Shown here: positions 5,189 through 7,161 of the stretch, piece by piece
How positions within the stretch are numbered: position 1 is the first letter of the stretch
How the letters are laid out: the number at the start of each line of letters is the position of its first letter
Source: an uncultured Collinsella sp.
GTDB taxonomy: Bacteria; Actinomycetota; Coriobacteriia; Coriobacteriales; Coriobacteriaceae
Assembly (NCBI GenBank): GCA_958438125.1
Contig: CAUBQN010000078.1
Location: 1 to 7,161, forward strand
Reading direction: 5' to 3'
DNA: 7,161 nt
Notes under the pieces: model-generated
What the model was told of the DNA's origin: nothing
Database searches by the model: none
Seen by the model: only the letters and a program-made list of their open reading frames with translations
Translations under genes and position numbers: made by a program

Positions 5189-7161
5189 CTAGTCAAACAG
5201 GCTCGGCATGTCGTTTTCCTTCATGAGGGCACCGGCAGAAGGCAGGCTCTGTGCGGTGAACTTCTCGGCCGAGACGCCGGCGCCAAGAATCTCCTCGGTT
5301 GTGCCGACGGTGGTGACCGAGCGGCCCTTCTTGGCCGTAAAGGCTTGGACGCCCTGCGTGTTGGTTGTCGTCTTGGTCTTGAGTAGCGACGTGTTGAAGT
5401 TCATCAAGCGATAGTCGCTCGAGACCAGCGCGATGTCGCGATCTTCCTTGAGCACCTGGGCATACAGCAGCTTGCTGCCGCCGTAGATGGCGTTCTTGAG
5501 GCGTTTGCGGTTGGTCTTGGTGACGTATCCAGAAAGCGCGACGCGCACCACGCGGCCGTTTTCAAAGACAAACAGCACGTCGGCCTTATAGTCCTCGGGG
5601 TCGATGACCCAGATGACGCTCTCGTCGGGTTCCATCTCAAGATCGGTGGGCAGGTACGAGCCCAGCTGGGCCGACTTGGTGTCCTCAAACGCCGCAACCT
5701 TGCACTTGTACACCTGGCTCTTGTTGGTAAAGACCAGCAGCTCGTGGGTGTTGGAGGACGGGAGCTCGATAAAGGGTTTGTCGCCGTCCTTGTACTTGAG
5801 CGTGGTCGCCTTCTTGAGTACGCGGTCCGTCATCTTCTTAAGGTAGCCATCGCGCGAAAGCATGATGGTAACCGGGTACTCCTCGACCTCGGGCTCCAAG
5901 CTTACTTCGATAACCTCATGGGGCTCGACCCTGCCCGTGCGGCGCGGCATCACATACTTCTTGTTGACCGCGGCCAGCTCGTCGCTGATGACCTCCTTGA
6001 TGTTCTCCTCGCTGGAGAGGATCTCCTCAAGCTCGGCAATCTCGCCCTCAAGCTTGGCAATGTCCTTGGTGCGGTTGAGGATGTACTCCTCGTTGATGTT
6101 GCGGAGCTTAAGCTCGGCAACAAACTCGGCCTGGGTCTCGTCGATGTCGAAACCCTTCATAAGGTTGGGCACGACCTCGGCTTCGAGCTTGGTGCCGCGG
6201 ATGATGGCGATGGCCTTGTCGATGTCGAGCAAGATCGCCTCGAGGCCGTGCAGCAGGTGCAGGCGCTCGGACTTTTTGCCCAGGTCAAAGTTAATGCGGC
6301 GACGCGTGGACTCAATACGCCATTTGACCCACTCGTGCAGAATCTGGCGCACGCCCATAACACGGGGATAGCCGTCGACGAGCACGTTGAAGTTGCACGA
6401 GAACGAATCCTGCAGCGTGGTCGAGCGATAGAGCTTGGCCATGAGCTTGTCGGGGTCGACACCGCGCTTAAGGTCGATGGCGATGCGCAAACCCGAGAGG
6501 TCGGTTTCGTCGCGGATGTCAGCAATCTCCTTGACTTTGCCCTCTTTGGAGAGTTTGACGATGCGCTCGATAATGACATCGGTCTTGGTGGTGTAGGGGA
6601 TTTCGTAGACCTCGATGATGCGCTCTTCGGGAATCCAGCGCCAGCGGGAGCGGATCTGGAAGCTGCCAAGGCCGGTCTCGATAATCTTTTCCATCTCCTC
6701 GCGGCGGTAGATGATCTCGCCGCCGGTCGAGAAGTCGGGCATGGGCATGTATTCGAGCAGGTCGCAGTCGGGATCCTGCAGGTAGTGCATCGTGGCAGTA
6801 CAGACCTCGTTGAGGTTGAAACCGCAGATGTCGGATGCCATGGCGACGCCGATGCCCTTATTGGCCGAGACAAGGATGTTGGGAAACGTGGTGGGCAGCA
6901 GGCGCGGCTCCTTCATGGCGCCGTCGTAGCTGTCGACGAAGTCGACCGGGTCCTTGTCAATGTCCTTGAAGATTTCGGCGCTGATGGGGGAGAGCTTGGC
7001 CTCGGTATAACGCGAAGCGGCGTAGCTCAGATCGCCCGAATAGTACTTGCCAAAGTTGCCCTTCGACTCCACGAAGGGGGCGAGCAGTGCCTCGTTGCCG
7101 GTGGCCAGACGCACCATCGTCTCGTAGATCGCGGCGTCGCCGTGCGGGTTGAGCTTCATGG
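5189..7161 (-). CDS. parC: Type IIA DNA topoisomerase subunit A, ParC-like (N-terminus beyond window)
   Basis: The 656 residues in the window are the bulk of a DNA gyrase/topoisomerase IV A subunit, which breaks and rejoins DNA as an A2B2 complex with an ATPase B subunit. The frame is open to the window end. The visible Met is internal: it sits just before NPHGD, which lies around residue 80 in full-length homologues, so roughly 75-90 residues are missing. The catalytic tyrosine is in AASRYTEAKL (residue 51 of the visible part; bases 7007-7009). The breakage-reunion core continues through EPRLLPTTFPNIL and GIGVAMAS. A coiled-coil stretch (NRTKDIAKLEGEIAELEEIL) and a C-terminal beta-pinwheel follow. 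I see no GyrA box (QRRGGKG-type) in the C-terminal domain, which favours topoisomerase IV over gyrase. Fluoroquinolone-site residues are Ala and Glu where E. coli GyrA has Ser83 and Asp87. The B subunit gene would be expected upstream, outside the window. The gyrA label cannot be fully excluded. Confidence 0.9.
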   Translation of the reverse strand, partial: MKLNPHGDAAIYETMVRLATGNEALLAPFVESKGNFGKYYSGDLSYAASRYTEAKLSPISAEIFKDIDKDPVDFVDSYDGAMKEPRLLPTTFPNILVSANKGIGVAMASDICGFNLNEVCTATMHYLQDPDCDLLEYMPMPDFSTGGEIIYRREEMEKIIETGLGSFQIRSRWRWIPEERIIEVYEIPYTTKTDVIIERIVKLSKEGKVKEIADIRDETDLSGLRIAIDLKRGVDPDKLMAKLYRSTTLQDSFSCNFNVLVDGYPRVMGVRQILHEWVKWRIESTRRRINFDLGKKSERLHLLHGLEAILLDIDKAIAIIRGTKLEAEVVPNLMKGFDIDETQAEFVAELKLRNINEEYILNRTKDIAKLEGEIAELEEILSSEENIKEVISDELAAVNKKYVMPRRTGRVEPHEVIEVSLEPEVEEYPVTIMLSRDGYLKKMTDRVLKKATTLKYKDGDKPFIELPSSNTHELLVFTNKSQVYKCKVAAFEDTKSAQLGSYLPTDLEMEPDESVIWVIDPEDYKADVLFVFENGRVVRVALSGYVTKTNRKRLKNAIYGGSKLLYAQVLKEDRDIALVSSDYRLMNFNTSLLKTKTTTNTQGVQAFTAKKGRSVTTVGTTEEILGAGVSAEKFTAQSLPSAGALMKENDMPSLFD

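Noticed and set aside
5862..6371. 169-residue plus-strand frame inside the topoisomerase gene
   Set aside because: It is a Ser/Leu-rich shadow of the minus-strand coding sequence with no ribosome binding site or recognisable motif.

Overview
The window looks like a chromosomal segment of a moderately GC-rich Gram-positive gut anaerobe. Three things suggest this: an LPxTG wall-anchored protein, strong AAGGAGG-type ribosome binding sites, and a topoisomerase A subunit of the divergent type I associate with gut Firmicutes and Coriobacteriia. From recall of protein style, my best guess is Collinsella or a relative (Coriobacteriia). No marker gene here proves it.

Layout, left to right. (1) 1-1384, plus strand: a two-gene operon of a small cupin, possibly cut at its 5' end by the window edge, and an alpha/beta hydrolase with a cysteine nucleophile. 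(2) 1462-1917, minus strand: the C-terminal half of a Sir2-type NAD-dependent deacylase that has lost its NAD-binding half, read here as a pseudogene. (3) 1965-2885, minus strand: an exported, sortase-anchored surface protein with an unrecognised ectodomain. (4) 2886-3207: a divergent intergenic region. (5) 3208-3738, plus strand: an FMN/iron-sulfur flavoprotein with a GC-rich hairpin just ahead of its ribosome binding site. (6) 3739-3846: a convergent gap holding a 71-nt inverted-repeat structure. (7) 3847-4941, minus strand: a stand-alone STAND/AAA-type ATPase with a C-terminal winged helix. (8) 4942-5188: a control region with three 19-bp tandem repeats ending in the ATPase ribosome binding site, a long AT-rich dyad over a plausible promoter, and a strong terminator for the next gene. 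(9) 5189-7161, minus strand: the C-terminal ~656 residues of a type IIA topoisomerase A subunit (ParC-like), cut by the window end.

The cupin and hydrolase probably act together on a small-molecule substrate, and the flavoprotein would fit a nearby redox step. The ATPase, surface protein and sirtuin remnant look like accessory cargo beside a core topoisomerase gene. The most unusual signal is the ATPase leader: phased repeats abutting the ribosome binding site of a protein with a predicted DNA-binding domain suggest autoregulation or a repeat-number switch.
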